Source: Natronobacterium texcoconense
GTDB taxonomy: Archaea > Halobacteriota > Halobacteria > Halobacteriales > Natrialbaceae
NCBI RefSeq assembly: GCF_900104065.1
Contig: NZ_FNLC01000002.1
Coordinates: 1,181,735 to 1,245,734 of the forward strand
Direction: 5' to 3'
DNA: 64,000 nucleotides
Of the stretch, positions 1 to 8,540 are shown piece after piece. A program made the translations under genes and the position numbers. Position 1 is the first letter of the stretch. Each line of letters opens with the position of its first letter. The notes beneath the pieces are model-generated. The model searched no databases. It was not told the origin of the DNA and was given only the letters and a program-made list of their open reading frames with translations.

Positions 1-277
1 CGATGAGGTCCGTGAACGCTTCGTGACCGCCGCTCGTTTTCAGGTCGAGCGTTACCCCCAGTTTGTTTCGGTTCAGAGCGTTGAATATACTGTTTCCAGC
101 AGCAGAGCTGTCTCGAACGGAGTCACCGCCGCTCGCACGTCGTTCGACCTTGACCACGTCGGCTCCGAGTTCTGCAAGCAACAGGGTACAGAAGGGGCCG
201 GCTGCAATGTGGCCGAGTTCGACGACGGTAACGTCTTCCAGTGGGCGATCCTCCGGTTGGGTAGTATCGTGTATCAT
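1..277 (-). CDS. CaiB/BaiF family CoA-transferase, N-terminal part (runs off the window)
   Basis: The reverse strand from an ATG at 277 reads 92 codons to the window edge. The start MIHDTTQPEDRPLEDV is followed by VVELGHIAAGPFCTLLLAEL, then GADVVKVER, then NALNRNK and LGVTLDLKT. This is the usual N-terminal Rossmann region of type III (CaiB/BaiF, formyl-CoA-transferase-like) CoA-transferases, which move CoA between carboxylic acids. The catalytic Asp, near residue 170 in the family, lies outside the window. The gene starts 91 nt after tctA on the same strand, so it probably belongs to the tct transcription unit and activates the imported acid. An AT-rich tract at 278-300 could also hold its own promoter. 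The family is clear; the substrate is unknown. Confidence 0.85.
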   Translation of the reverse strand, partial: MIHDTTQPEDRPLEDVTVVELGHIAAGPFCTLLLAELGADVVKVERRASGGDSVRDSSAAGNSIFNALNRNKLGVTLDLKTSGGHEAFTDLI

Positions 278-368
278 GTATTATATTACGTCTCATTGGT
301 TACTTCGCGAGCTATACGGTACGCACTAATTTCGGCATATGAGCGAGAAATAGTGGCTGGACGGCCGA

Positions 369-1862
369 TCACGCCTCATCACCGTGGCGCTTGACGTACC
401 AGCTCTTGAGAGGCGGGCCGAGGAGAATCAGTGCAACGGCCACGACCAACAAGCGGGACGGCCAGCTCTCGACGAAGATCCACCACGATCCATCCGACAA
501 CTGTAACGATCGGAGGAAGTTCTCCTCTGCAATCGGCCCCAGAACGATTCCGAGGATGAAAGCGATTACAGAGTAGTCGTGTTTGAACATGTAGTAGCCG
601 ACTGCGCCGAGGAGTAAGATCGTCGCGACGTCGAACCAGTTACTCCGGAGCGTGAACCCGCCTGCAATAGCCAGAACGATGATAACTGGTATCAGATAGT
701 CGGTGTTCACTCGAGTGAGATACTCCGTTTTGGTGATCAGCGCCAGTCCGACTGACAGAATGAGGATATTACCGACGAACAGAGCGATAAACACGCTGTA
801 CGTGAGGCTGAGTTCGGTCTCGAATAGCTCCGGGCCCGGCTGCAGGCCGTGCATCAGCAGGCCACCGAGCAGTACGGCGGTCGCACCGGAGCCCGGAATC
901 CCGAACGATAGTGCCGGGATGAGAGAGCCACCGACGGTGCCGTTGTTCGACGCTTCGGCAGCAATGACGCCAGTAACCTCCCCGTTTCCGAACTTGTCGG
1001 ATGCGGAAGAGCGCACCGCTTCACCGTACGCGACGAAGTTCGAGACTGCCGCACCGGATCCCGGGAGTGATCCGATACCCATTCCCAGGAACGCGGATTT
1101 CACCAGCGTTACGGGTCGATCGATGACTTCCCGGATACCAGTTCTCACGTCACCGGACGTGTCGACGTCCGATCGAGCGATCCCGCCGGACTCTCCGACG
1201 AGTTTCAACATTTCCGCGATAGCGAACAGTCCCAGGATCGCTGCTACGAAGGAGATCCCGTCGAATAGGGCGAGAGAACCGCCAGTAAACCGGGTCTCGG
1301 AACTCATCGGGGCAATTCCGATCGTCGTCAACAACAGGCCGAACGCGCCAGCAACGAGTCCCTTTACCATCGAGCCTCGAGCGACGATGGTGATCATCGA
1401 GAGGCCGAGAACGGCGACCAGGAAGTACTCCGGCGACCCCATCATGAGCACGATGGTCACGATGAGGGGAGAGATGAGGATCAGTAGCGCTATCGTCATG
1501 AATCCCGCGAGCGCGGACGCGACAGCCGATGACGAGAGGGCAGTCGCCGCCATCCCCTGTCGCGACATCGGGTACCCGTCGAACGTGGTCGCTGCAGCGG
1601 CTGCAGTACCTGGTACGTTGACGAGAATGGCTGCTATGGAGCCACCGTACATCGACCCGGAGTAGATACCGACGAGCAGGATGATCGCGTTCGCCCCGCC
1701 GAGTGGGATCGTAAGCGGAAGGACGATCGCCATTCCGAGGTTGGGTCCGATCCCCGGGATGGCACCGACGAAGATCCCTAGTAGGACACCGACAGCCATC
1801 CAACCGATAGTCGGCCAGGAGAACACGATGTGGATCCCCTCGACGAACGCTTCGAACGCCAT
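369..1862 (-). CDS. tctA: Tripartite tricarboxylate transporter large membrane subunit (TctA family)
   Basis: A 497-residue protein, normal for TctA (about 500). It has around ten or more hydrophobic segments and the glycine-rich TctA signature near the N terminus, with VGAIPGIGPNLGMAIVLPLT at about residues 32-51 and a second GIPGSGATAVLLGGLLMHGL copy in the C-terminal half. TctA is the large permease of secondary transporters that use a periplasmic-type binding protein (TctC) for citrate-like or other carboxylates. The ATG at 1862 is preferred over an upstream in-frame start at 1931 because the tctB stop is only 1 nt away and the TctA homology begins there. Third gene of tctC-tctB-tctA. The substrate cannot be told from sequence. 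Confidence 0.93.
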   Translation of the reverse strand: MAFEAFVEGIHIVFSWPTIGWMAVGVLLGIFVGAIPGIGPNLGMAIVLPLTIPLGGANAIILLVGIYSGSMYGGSIAAILVNVPGTAAAAATTFDGYPMSRQGMAATALSSSAVASALAGFMTIALLILISPLIVTIVLMMGSPEYFLVAVLGLSMITIVARGSMVKGLVAGAFGLLLTTIGIAPMSSETRFTGGSLALFDGISFVAAILGLFAIAEMLKLVGESGGIARSDVDTSGDVRTGIREVIDRPVTLVKSAFLGMGIGSLPGSGAAVSNFVAYGEAVRSSASDKFGNGEVTGVIAAEASNNGTVGGSLIPALSFGIPGSGATAVLLGGLLMHGLQPGPELFETELSLTYSVFIALFVGNILILSVGLALITKTEYLTRVNTDYLIPVIIVLAIAGGFTLRSNWFDVATILLLGAVGYYMFKHDYSVIAFILGIVLGPIAEENFLRSLQLSDGSWWIFVESWPSRLLVVAVALILLGPPLKSWYVKRHGDEA

Positions 1863-1863
1863 C

Positions 1864-2391
1864 TTAGAGCACCCCCCGCGGCAGGAGTAGCCCTCTATCG
1901 AGCGGTGCGTTCGCCAACGAGATGAACGCAAAGCAGATCCCGATAGAGACGACGATCAGTACTGCAGCGTAGAGCGGTCGCTGGTCGTTCCAGTACGCGT
2001 ACGCTGCGACGAATATCGGTGTTGCAATCAGTACACTAACGACGTACGCAAGGCCGACGTAGCCGGTGATCGAACCATAGAGGAATTGACGGCTCGTAAG
2101 TAACCGTTCTTCTCCCGCTTCCGTTCGATCCTTCCCGTCGTCTTCACCGGTGGTTTCGAATTCCTCTTGGTCGACTAGATCGACTGGTTCGGCCACGACT
2201 CGTTGGAGGACCGGCGGCAGGTAGTCCTCGAACGCGATCAACGCAACGCCGACGATGACGATGGCGCCGGTCAGCCGCGGGAACAACGTCGCCGATCCCG
2301 AATCGAATGTGGCAGTGAGAGCAACGAAAACGACCGCCACAGCGAGAAACACGACGAGAAGACCGGCTTCAGAACGGGACTGAATAGACAT
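1864..2391 (-). CDS. tctB: Tripartite tricarboxylate transporter small membrane subunit (TctB family)
   Basis: A 175-residue protein with four predicted hydrophobic helices, at about residues 10-28, 38-53, 100-125 and 135-160, separated by an acidic loop at about 65-95. This matches TctB, the small four-helix subunit of TTT transporters. The helix-1 region has the common TctB pattern with SGSATLFPRL, where the FP before helix 2 is typical. It sits between tctC (12 nt away) and tctA (1 nt away), so cotranslation is likely. Identification rests on size, topology and gene order more than on conserved residues, because TctB sequences diverge quickly. Confidence 0.88.
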   Translation of the reverse strand: MSIQSRSEAGLLVVFLAVAVVFVALTATFDSGSATLFPRLTGAIVIVGVALIAFEDYLPPVLQRVVAEPVDLVDQEEFETTGEDDGKDRTEAGEERLLTSRQFLYGSITGYVGLAYVVSVLIATPIFVAAYAYWNDQRPLYAAVLIVVSIGICFAFISLANAPLDRGLLLPRGVL

Positions 2392-2403
2392 ATGAACGAG
2401 CTA

Positions 2404-3390
2404 TTAGGAATCGTCTTGAAGGTCGTCGATGTCGACGACGTCTGGAATATCACTCCAAATCTGTTCAAGGACGTCGTCGGCTTCTTCCGGCGGACCGTAG
2501 GTCATGGTGTTCCCGGTTTCGTCGGCCCACTCCTGTATGGTATCACTTTCGACAGTCGCTTCGACAGCCTCAGTGAGAGTTTCGAGCTGTTCTTCGGGCG
2601 TTCCCGGTGGAACCCACATGGAACGAGTGATCTGGCCAATGAAGTCCATGTTTTCGTATCCGAGTTCCGTAATGACGGGGGCATCGGGGAAGATTTCACT
2701 ACCGTTACTGGTCAGCACAGCCAGAACGTCTACTTCGTCGCTCTCGGCAGCAGGCAACGCGCTACCGTCAGTGTTGAAAGCTGCAGGGATTTCACCGGAC
2801 GCAACTGCCTGGTTGATCGGGCCACCGCCGGAGTACTCGACGTAGTTCTCCCAGCCCATTCCGTACTCCTGTTCGAAGAACGCTGCGTTCGGGAGGTAGC
2901 TCGCTCCGAGACCGCCGATGTTTCCGAACTCTCCGTCGTTGTATCGATCGATCAAGTCGGCGACATCGTCGAACTCCTCGTCAGGGTCACCGATGAGGAC
3001 GATCGCGTTGAGGCCGATCGTGGCGAGCCCCTGCAGGTCCTCCATGTCGAAGTCTGGCGGATTGACCATCGCCTGTACGGACGTAGTAAACGGATTGAAT
3101 TTACCGATAGTGTACCCGTCCGGTTCTTCGCCCAACAACTGACCGATTCCACGCATCGCACCGGCCCCCGGGACGTTCTCGATGTGGATGTCCGTCCCGA
3201 GTTCTTCGGACAGCGGGTCCGCCATCTGACGAAAGATGTTGTCTGCACCGCCACCTTCGTCGTAGGGGATAATCGACGTGATCGTATCGGCGGGGTACTC
3301 ACCGTCACTACCGAGACACCCTGCAAGAGAGGCGGTCAATGCGATACCCGACGTCTTTACGACATTTCGGCGTGAAATTCTTCTTGTCAT
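2404..3390 (-). CDS. tctC: Tripartite tricarboxylate transporter substrate-binding lipoprotein (TctC/Bug family)
   Basis: A 328-residue extracytoplasmic solute receptor. The ATG at 3390 gives a clean twin-arginine lipoprotein signal, SRRNVVKTSG followed by ASLAGC. The lipobox Cys would anchor the mature protein on the outside of the membrane. The mature part has Bug-family features: TITSIIPYDEGGGADNIFRQ corresponds to the common P-x-x-x-GGxxDxxAR pocket, and IENVPGAGAMRGIGQL to the NxxGAGGxIG motif. Bug proteins bind dicarboxylates or tricarboxylates and hand them to TctAB. First gene of the leftward tct unit; an upstream in-frame ATG at 3465 is rejected because it would bury the signal peptide. 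The ligand is unknown, though the neighbouring acyl enzymes suggest a carboxylic acid. Confidence 0.92.
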   Translation of the reverse strand: MTRRISRRNVVKTSGIALTASLAGCLGSDGEYPADTITSIIPYDEGGGADNIFRQMADPLSEELGTDIHIENVPGAGAMRGIGQLLGEEPDGYTIGKFNPFTTSVQAMVNPPDFDMEDLQGLATIGLNAIVLIGDPDEEFDDVADLIDRYNDGEFGNIGGLGASYLPNAAFFEQEYGMGWENYVEYSGGGPINQAVASGEIPAAFNTDGSALPAAESDEVDVLAVLTSNGSEIFPDAPVITELGYENMDFIGQITRSMWVPPGTPEEQLETLTEAVEATVESDTIQEWADETGNTMTYGPPEEADDVLEQIWSDIPDVVDIDDLQDDS

Positions 3391-3625
3391 GGTTACACAT
3401 GCGATCCGATCATCGATCGACCACGAACTGTAGTGGAGCGGTAACGACTGTCGTACTGGCACCAAGCACCCCCCACTGGTTCTTGATGATCGTTAGTCCG
3501 GATCACGGATCAGAAATGAGGAGTACGTTGAATATCGTTTTAGCCTATATCAGTAGGCTATTTATATACCACCATTGTGAATAAACTGACAAAATATTCA
3601 TAGCGGTTGTACTGTACATCCGATT
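3391..3625. promoter_or_regulatory. Divergent control region between tctC and the HTH_10 regulator, with two inverted repeats
   Basis: This 235-nt AT-rich region separates the two arms of the module. It holds a perfect repeat TAGCCTA-N6-TAGGCTA at 3541-3560, directly followed by TTTATATA, and a second inverted repeat TGAATA-N11-TATTCA at 3578-3600. AAATATT at 3592-3598 lies about 31 nt before the regulator ATG and can act as its TATA box. The repeats are seen directly; that they are operators, possibly for the adjacent regulator, is inference. Confidence 0.5.
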
Positions 3626-4264
3626 ATGCTCCGAAGCACCGTCCACATAGACCTGAATACTGACTACGTACTCAACGAGGTGACCACGTCGATCGGCCAT
3701 CCGATCACGATTACCCGGGGTGAAGTCCACAGAGATGGAACTCTGACGTTCATCGCCGAAGTTCCCGACTCGCGTGACGAAATTGCACTCCAGATGGAAG
3801 AATCGGACGTCGTCGACCGAGTCGGCACCATCGGTGACAACGGTCTGTTGGTTCGGAAACCCTCTAGCGGCGCCACGCCCATAATATGCAAGCACAATGG
3901 CATACTGTTCGGGATAAACGTATTCGGCACTAAACGGATAATTGATGTGTTGACGTTTTCGAGAGCGGACATTCGGCACATGGTACAAGAGTTCGAAGAA
4001 CTCGGCCAGGTAAATCTCGGAAAAATTACACAGGTGTCCAACAGGCCAGCAGGACTATCAAAGAGACAACAAGAAATCGTCGAGAAAGCACTTCAGGAAG
4101 GATACTACGACTGGCCTCGAGAAACGGACGCCGAAGAGCTCGCGGCGGAATTCGGAATAACCCACCCGACGTTGGCAGAACACCTTCGGAAAGCAGAAAA
4201 AAAGCTAATCGAGCAGGCACTCCACACGTCTCAGGGCGAAATATTCGAAATTCCGATCGAATAA
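3626..4264 (+). CDS. HTH_10 (bacterio-opsin activator-like) transcription regulator
   Basis: A 212-residue protein. The C terminus (about 150-205) carries the HTH_10 domain typical of haloarchaeal Bat-like regulators: LSKRQQEIVEKALQEGYYDW, then PRETDAEELA, then a recognition helix around ITHPTLAEHLRKAEKKLI. The N-terminal 145 residues form the variable sensory part usual for this family and contain no recognised ligand domain. It is divergent from tctCBA and 184 nt upstream of the acyl-synthase-like gene, so it is the likely local regulator of both. Start chosen at 3626 because it begins the HTH_10-family N-terminal domain and has a TATA-like box about 31 nt upstream. Confidence 0.85.
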   Translation: MLRSTVHIDLNTDYVLNEVTTSIGHPITITRGEVHRDGTLTFIAEVPDSRDEIALQMEESDVVDRVGTIGDNGLLVRKPSSGATPIICKHNGILFGINVFGTKRIIDVLTFSRADIRHMVQEFEELGQVNLGKITQVSNRPAGLSKRQQEIVEKALQEGYYDWPRETDAEELAAEFGITHPTLAEHLRKAEKKLIEQALHTSQGEIFEIPIE

Positions 4265-4448
4265 GGGGACCGGACTGCCCGTTCCATTTGATTGGTTCTC
4301 GAACGAGTAGGTATAAACGACCAACCTGTGATGGCCGAATCTACTTTCGGAAATACCCGTTTCTCGTCATAAGAGCTGATCTAACGATGAACGCGAAAAT
4401 ACCCCCAGAAGGGAGGCAGATCTGTACTCGAGCGGCTGGGGGAGAAGC

Positions 4449-5546
4449 ATGATCTTGAACGATGTTACTCTCCGGGAAGGCGAACAGATGCCCGACCGGA
4501 ACTATACCGTCGAACAAAAGGTCGAGGCTGGCCTCGAACTGTCCGAACTTGGTGTAGAATCCCTGGAAGTCGGATTTCCAGTGACTGGCGAAAAGGACCG
4601 CGAAGCGATACGGACGCTCGCAGTGGAAGCCGAAGCAGACATCGTCGGTCTCGCTCGTGCCGTCCCGGGTGACGTCGAGGCTGCGGCGGATGCGTCTGCG
4701 GACGTCATTCAGGTGATGGTGCCGACGTCCGACTACCAGCTAGACCACGTACTCGACAAGGATCGCGAGTCGGTGCTACAGATGGCTCGCGAAGCGGTCG
4801 ATCTGGTCGTCGACCACGGAGCGGTTCCTCATCTCATCCTCGTCGATGCGTTCCGAACGGAAGTCGAGGAGATTCGTACCGTCGCTCACGAGTTCGACGG
4901 CGTCGAATGTATAACGCTCGCCGACACGGTCGGCGCGCGATTGCCGAGCGGTGTACAGCGGTTACTCGAGAAACTCGAACCGAGCGTCGATCTCGAGCGG
5001 TTCGGCGTCCACTTTCACGACGACCTGGGGGTCGGGACGGCGAACGTCCTCACCGCCTACCAGGCTGGTATCGGCAAAGCCGACGTGAGCGTCGCGTCGC
5101 TGGGAGAGCGGGCAGGAAACTCGTCACTGGAGGAGGTCGTCGTCGGGGGCGTCCTGGAACACGACGAGGATTTCGGCGTCGAGACGGACGAACTGATCCC
5201 GAAGTGTGAACGCGTGCTCGACGTACTGGGCGAGCAGGACGCTATCAGCGACAGAAAGGCGATTCTCGGTTCGGAAGTGACGAAACACGAGTCGGGGATC
5301 CACACGGCAGCGATGCTGAACGAACCGAAGACGTTCGAACCGTTCGATCCCGGGGATTTCGGTGGAGAGCGGGACCTGCTGTTCGGCGAAGGGACCGGTA
5401 CCACCGGCGCCTCGATACTGTTGTCCCGGGCTGGAGTTACACCTACCGACGAGCGGGTGGAGTCGTTCCTGTCGGTACTCGCCGACGAGGGGCCGGTCGA
5501 TACGGAAGAAGCCGTTTCGATCGCCGAGGCGAACTTCCAGGCATAA
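4449..5546 (+). CDS. Isopropylmalate/homocitrate/citramalate synthase-like enzyme (DRE-TIM, HMGL-like)
   Basis: A 365-residue DRE-TIM metallolyase-type protein. It begins with LNDVTLREGEQ at residues 3-13 (Asp5, Arg9 and Glu10 match the metal and catalytic loop of the family). It continues with HFHDDLG at 188-194 (metal-binding His188 and His190), GERAGNSSLEEV at 219-230 and TKHESGIH at 278-285. The last two are typical of synthases that condense acetyl-CoA with a 2-oxo acid (LeuA, homocitrate, citramalate), not of HMG-CoA lyase. The C-terminal LeuA regulatory domain (about 130 residues) is absent. With a Tct importer and a CoA-transferase next door, a catabolic role, such as citramalate or homocitrate metabolism or the reverse cleavage, is possible but unproven. 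Confidence 0.8.
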   Translation: MILNDVTLREGEQMPDRNYTVEQKVEAGLELSELGVESLEVGFPVTGEKDREAIRTLAVEAEADIVGLARAVPGDVEAAADASADVIQVMVPTSDYQLDHVLDKDRESVLQMAREAVDLVVDHGAVPHLILVDAFRTEVEEIRTVAHEFDGVECITLADTVGARLPSGVQRLLEKLEPSVDLERFGVHFHDDLGVGTANVLTAYQAGIGKADVSVASLGERAGNSSLEEVVVGGVLEHDEDFGVETDELIPKCERVLDVLGEQDAISDRKAILGSEVTKHESGIHTAAMLNEPKTFEPFDPGDFGGERDLLFGEGTGTTGASILLSRAGVTPTDERVESFLSVLADEGPVDTEEAVSIAEANFQA

Positions 5547-5950
5547 ATCGTCGAGAAGAAGCTGGCAGGCCAACTAACTCTCCAGCTTCTGTCTCGAGGT
5601 CGATCCGGTAGAAGACGCGGGTTTACTGTACCGACCGCCGCTGGAGTGGTGGCACTCGTCAGGTCGCATCACCCATCAGGGTTCGCAATAACAATTATGT
5701 GACTATATTGACGACTGTCGTACAGGACACGATCGGACCACGGTGACGACCCGCCAGTGGTCTCGACGATCGTGACGAACAAACAGATGCATTCGAACGC
5801 TCCAGCAGTTACCACCCGAGACCGACAGTATCGTTTCCGATCACCAACCCTGGTTCGCGGTCCGCGAGGTTCGACTGGAGTCCAGCCGACGGCGCCAACC
5901 CCGGTGCTGGGAACGAAGCCGAGCCTGACGACTCGAGCAGGTGGTCGGCA
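5547..5950. other. 404-nt intergenic stretch after the synthase-like gene
   Basis: No supported gene. Immediately after the stop codon, 5557-5565 and 5582-5590 form a perfect 9-bp inverted repeat (AGAAGCTGG and CCAGCTTCT) with a 16-nt loop, a possible transcript-end or decay-stabilising hairpin. The tract ACAATTATGTGACTATATT around 5690-5708 is AT-rich. It lies too far (about 250 nt) from the next gene to be assigned as its promoter. The rest has stops in all frames with no recognisable product. Confidence 0.4.
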
Positions 5951-6667
5951 GTGATCGAACACGGAACCCTATTTGCGCTCTCGAGTGTCTTACTCGGGGG
6001 GATGATGCTCGCATTCGTCCTGTGGACGATACGACTGTCAGCGGGTGCCCGACCGTACGGATACGCGGTCATAGTGGCCTGTGGGTCGATGAGCGTGGCC
6101 TACGGATTCATGTCCGCAGAGTGGCTGACGGTCACGACCACCGGCCGGACGGAATCCGTCGCCAGGTTCCTCGGATACACGGTCAGCTGGTCGGCCGTCT
6201 GTTTCGTTCTCGGTGCAATCGTCGACGCCGACCGGCGGACGACGCTTGCGCTTATCGGATTCGTCCTCGCCGCGCCCTGGGCGACCCTCGCAAGCTGGAT
6301 TTTCGACGGAACGGCCGGAACAGTCGCCTCCGTTGCTCTCCTCGTCTCCATCGGCGGGGTGGCGTACGTCTTGCTGGGGCCGCTCTCGACCGTCGCCGAG
6401 ACCGTCTCCGGAGAGCGATCCCTGCTGTACGAGAAAGTGAAGAACCTGGTGCTACTCGTCTTCGCAGGCCTGATCCTGACCGGTGCGGTTTCCGAACAGA
6501 ACCTCGGTCTGACGGGGGCCTTCGTCGGTCAGACGGTCGCGACGTACCTCGACCTGATCTGGCTCGCCGGGTTCGGCGCAATCGTGCTCCGATACGGCGA
6601 CGTACTCGAGGCCGAAGAGGTTCCGTCGCCACTCGCGGCTGTCACGAGTGACGGCCGTTCCGCCTGA
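5951..6667 (+). CDS. Bacteriorhodopsin-family seven-helix protein lacking the retinal lysine
   Basis: A 238-residue membrane protein with seven hydrophobic segments and a short acidic tail. Its C-terminal two thirds line up with haloarchaeal rhodopsins. ARFLGY at 71-76 matches ARYADW of bacteriorhodopsin helix C, VDADRRTTLALIG at 91-103 matches the C-D loop VDADxxTxLALxG, and LDLIWLAGFGAIVLR at 200-214 matches LDVSAKVGFGLILLR of helix G. Arg72 (Arg82 equivalent) and Asp201 (Asp212 equivalent) are kept. The Schiff-base Lys216 is Leu205 and the proton acceptor Asp85 is Gly75. It therefore cannot bind retinal covalently in the known way. A GTG start at 5951 is used; no accessory transducer or carotenoid gene is nearby. 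Role unknown. Confidence 0.82.
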   Translation: MIEHGTLFALSSVLLGGMMLAFVLWTIRLSAGARPYGYAVIVACGSMSVAYGFMSAEWLTVTTTGRTESVARFLGYTVSWSAVCFVLGAIVDADRRTTLALIGFVLAAPWATLASWIFDGTAGTVASVALLVSIGGVAYVLLGPLSTVAETVSGERSLLYEKVKNLVLLVFAGLILTGAVSEQNLGLTGAFVGQTVATYLDLIWLAGFGAIVLRYGDVLEAEEVPSPLAAVTSDGRSA

Positions 6668-8540
6668 TCGCGTATAGCCCGGTTTCATCACTGTTTTCGG
6701 ACAGATTGTCGACCTCGAAAGCGGCAAGCAGGCGAGAGTGAGGACCAGTCGGTCTCTGCGGGGATTCAGTGGAACCCAGAGTCCGACGAATGCGAGCTGC
6801 CCGCCTTAGCTCGGCTCCGGTCTCGATTCTATCACGAGAGTCGCGCTGTCCCGTTCCTCGAGTACGAACCATCGAGAACCGACGAACCGATCCGGTCAAA
6901 AAGATATAGCGTTATTTGATTTACTCGCTCTCTATGGCTCACAGCGGGTTTCCGACTCTCGGACCGTGAAAGAGTTGAATTCGCCGTATAGCAGACCACT
7001 GTTGGACTTTTCGTGCGGCGAGGATCGGACGACGTTCCCGTACGTCCTCGACGGTCGTCTCGACGAGCACAGTTCGCGTTATCGAATCGAGACGGGCGAC
7101 GATCGGTGCCGTCGGGAGTGAGACGTGACACTGGTACCTCGAGCAGCAGCCAGTAACCGGTCGGGCATCTCGATCACCGTCGGTCCCACGGCCGGGCAAC
7201 GACAGAACGATCGGGCAGACCTCTTACGAGGAGCGACAATCAGAGTACGTACCCCAGGGGTGAACCCCGCCGAACAGGGTTCGTGATCGAGCCGAGATGC
7301 TCGCTCGAGTACCGGCCGTCGACGATCGTGTGTGAGGCGGTCCGGTTCTGAACTGATAGCAGTGGACGGTCGCGTCCCCTGTCGTGCGTACGAGCAGACG
7401 CCACAGCCCACTCGACCAATAGATGCCCGTGAACCCTGAGAGGCCTCGAGTGGCAGCTTTCACGCGAGCAACCGCCTTCAGTCGACTGGGTAGATAATCG
7501 CCAGCAGCCGCCGCTCGAGCAGCAGTAACAGCCGAGTGACGACCCAGGTCTGACCTGCAGGGTCGAATTGGTGCGGTTCAGTTCACCCTGCAGTCGACGC
7601 CTGAAGCGGTACTACCCGATGGAACACCGGCCCGCCACCGCTGTCGCCGCCGTGGATGTCTTACTCCGAAACGCATCCAGCCCGTGGCCACTCACCCCCA
7701 CCCGTGTCGCTGGTCCGGTGTCGAACGAAGGTCTCGAGTACGGGCTCCAATGTGTAGAGAGCGACGACAGCCCTTCGATAGCCAGCCGAGCGGTCGAGAC
7801 CCCTCGAACTGCCGTTACTTCTGGATGGGGTCACGAGTGTCTCCGAGTTCGATTCGTTCGAGTCTTACCGGCCGTTTCCGATTCGGACGATCTGGCACGG
7901 TCGAACCGTCGACCCAGGACTCTGACGAAACGTCTCCCTCGAGTGTACCGCAAACTGCCTCGGTGCCGCCGTCTTTGGTCTTCGACGAGTGTACCGGTCG
8001 GCCCTCGACGAGGCTGATCGGTCACGCCGGAGACTCGTCCATCGAACACTGCTCGACGGTCGTGTTGAGTTCGGTACTCGACGCCACTCGCCTGACGTGT
8101 GACCTTCGGGGTTGACGGGGTGGGACGGTGCAAGACGAGAGTGAACCCGACTCGACGAGACCCATACGCTCTTCCGAACACGCATTCTGCCCCAATTATA
8201 CCGATATAGGGCCACACAGACCCTTAGAACCAGCTTTAACTATCTGGCAAATTCGTTGCTTGAGTCGTTTGTCCACTACACGACAACCGATTAAGCAATA
8301 GTTTTACGTGACTGTCATAGATACATGACTGTAGGAAATGACGAGCATCGAATCAATCGAGGTCAAACGACCGTTCTCGCGAGTGGCTAAAGCCGGACGC
8401 AACCCCTGGGGTCGAACCGGTGAGAACGGGCATCCATTCTCGGGTAATCGGCCCCGATTTCGTCGAAATCGGATCGGCGTTGGGAGGGGGCGAGCAACGA
8501 CGGACGGGTCCCTCGAGACCGTCGCCAGTGGGGGCGACCG
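6668..8540. other. 1.87-kb stretch with no recognisable gene
   Basis: All six frames are broken into short pieces, and none shows haloarchaeal amino-acid usage (acidic, Val/Asp/Glu-rich) or a known motif. Several CTCGAG hexamers persist. The last 300 nt become AT-richer (around 8220-8340, with TTTAACTAT and AATAGTTTTACG), which fits a promoter region for the recombinase gene. A 68-codon frame at 8338-8544 overlaps the recombinase start by ATGA, but its composition is basic and unconvincing. The stretch could be a decayed gene, an untranslated regulatory region or the site of an ncRNA; I see no direct evidence for any of these. Confidence 0.4.

Noticed and set aside
23..394. A plus-strand orf at the left edge
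   Set aside because: The minus strand encodes the CaiB-type N terminus with family motifs; the plus frame is a shadow.
2203..3375. A 390-codon plus-strand frame
   Set aside because: It is antisense to tctC and to the end of tctB, both well supported.
7568..8217. Overlapping orfs of 116-149 codons on both strands
   Set aside because: Compositions are Arg/Ser/Pro-rich with no motif, typical of random GC-rich frames.
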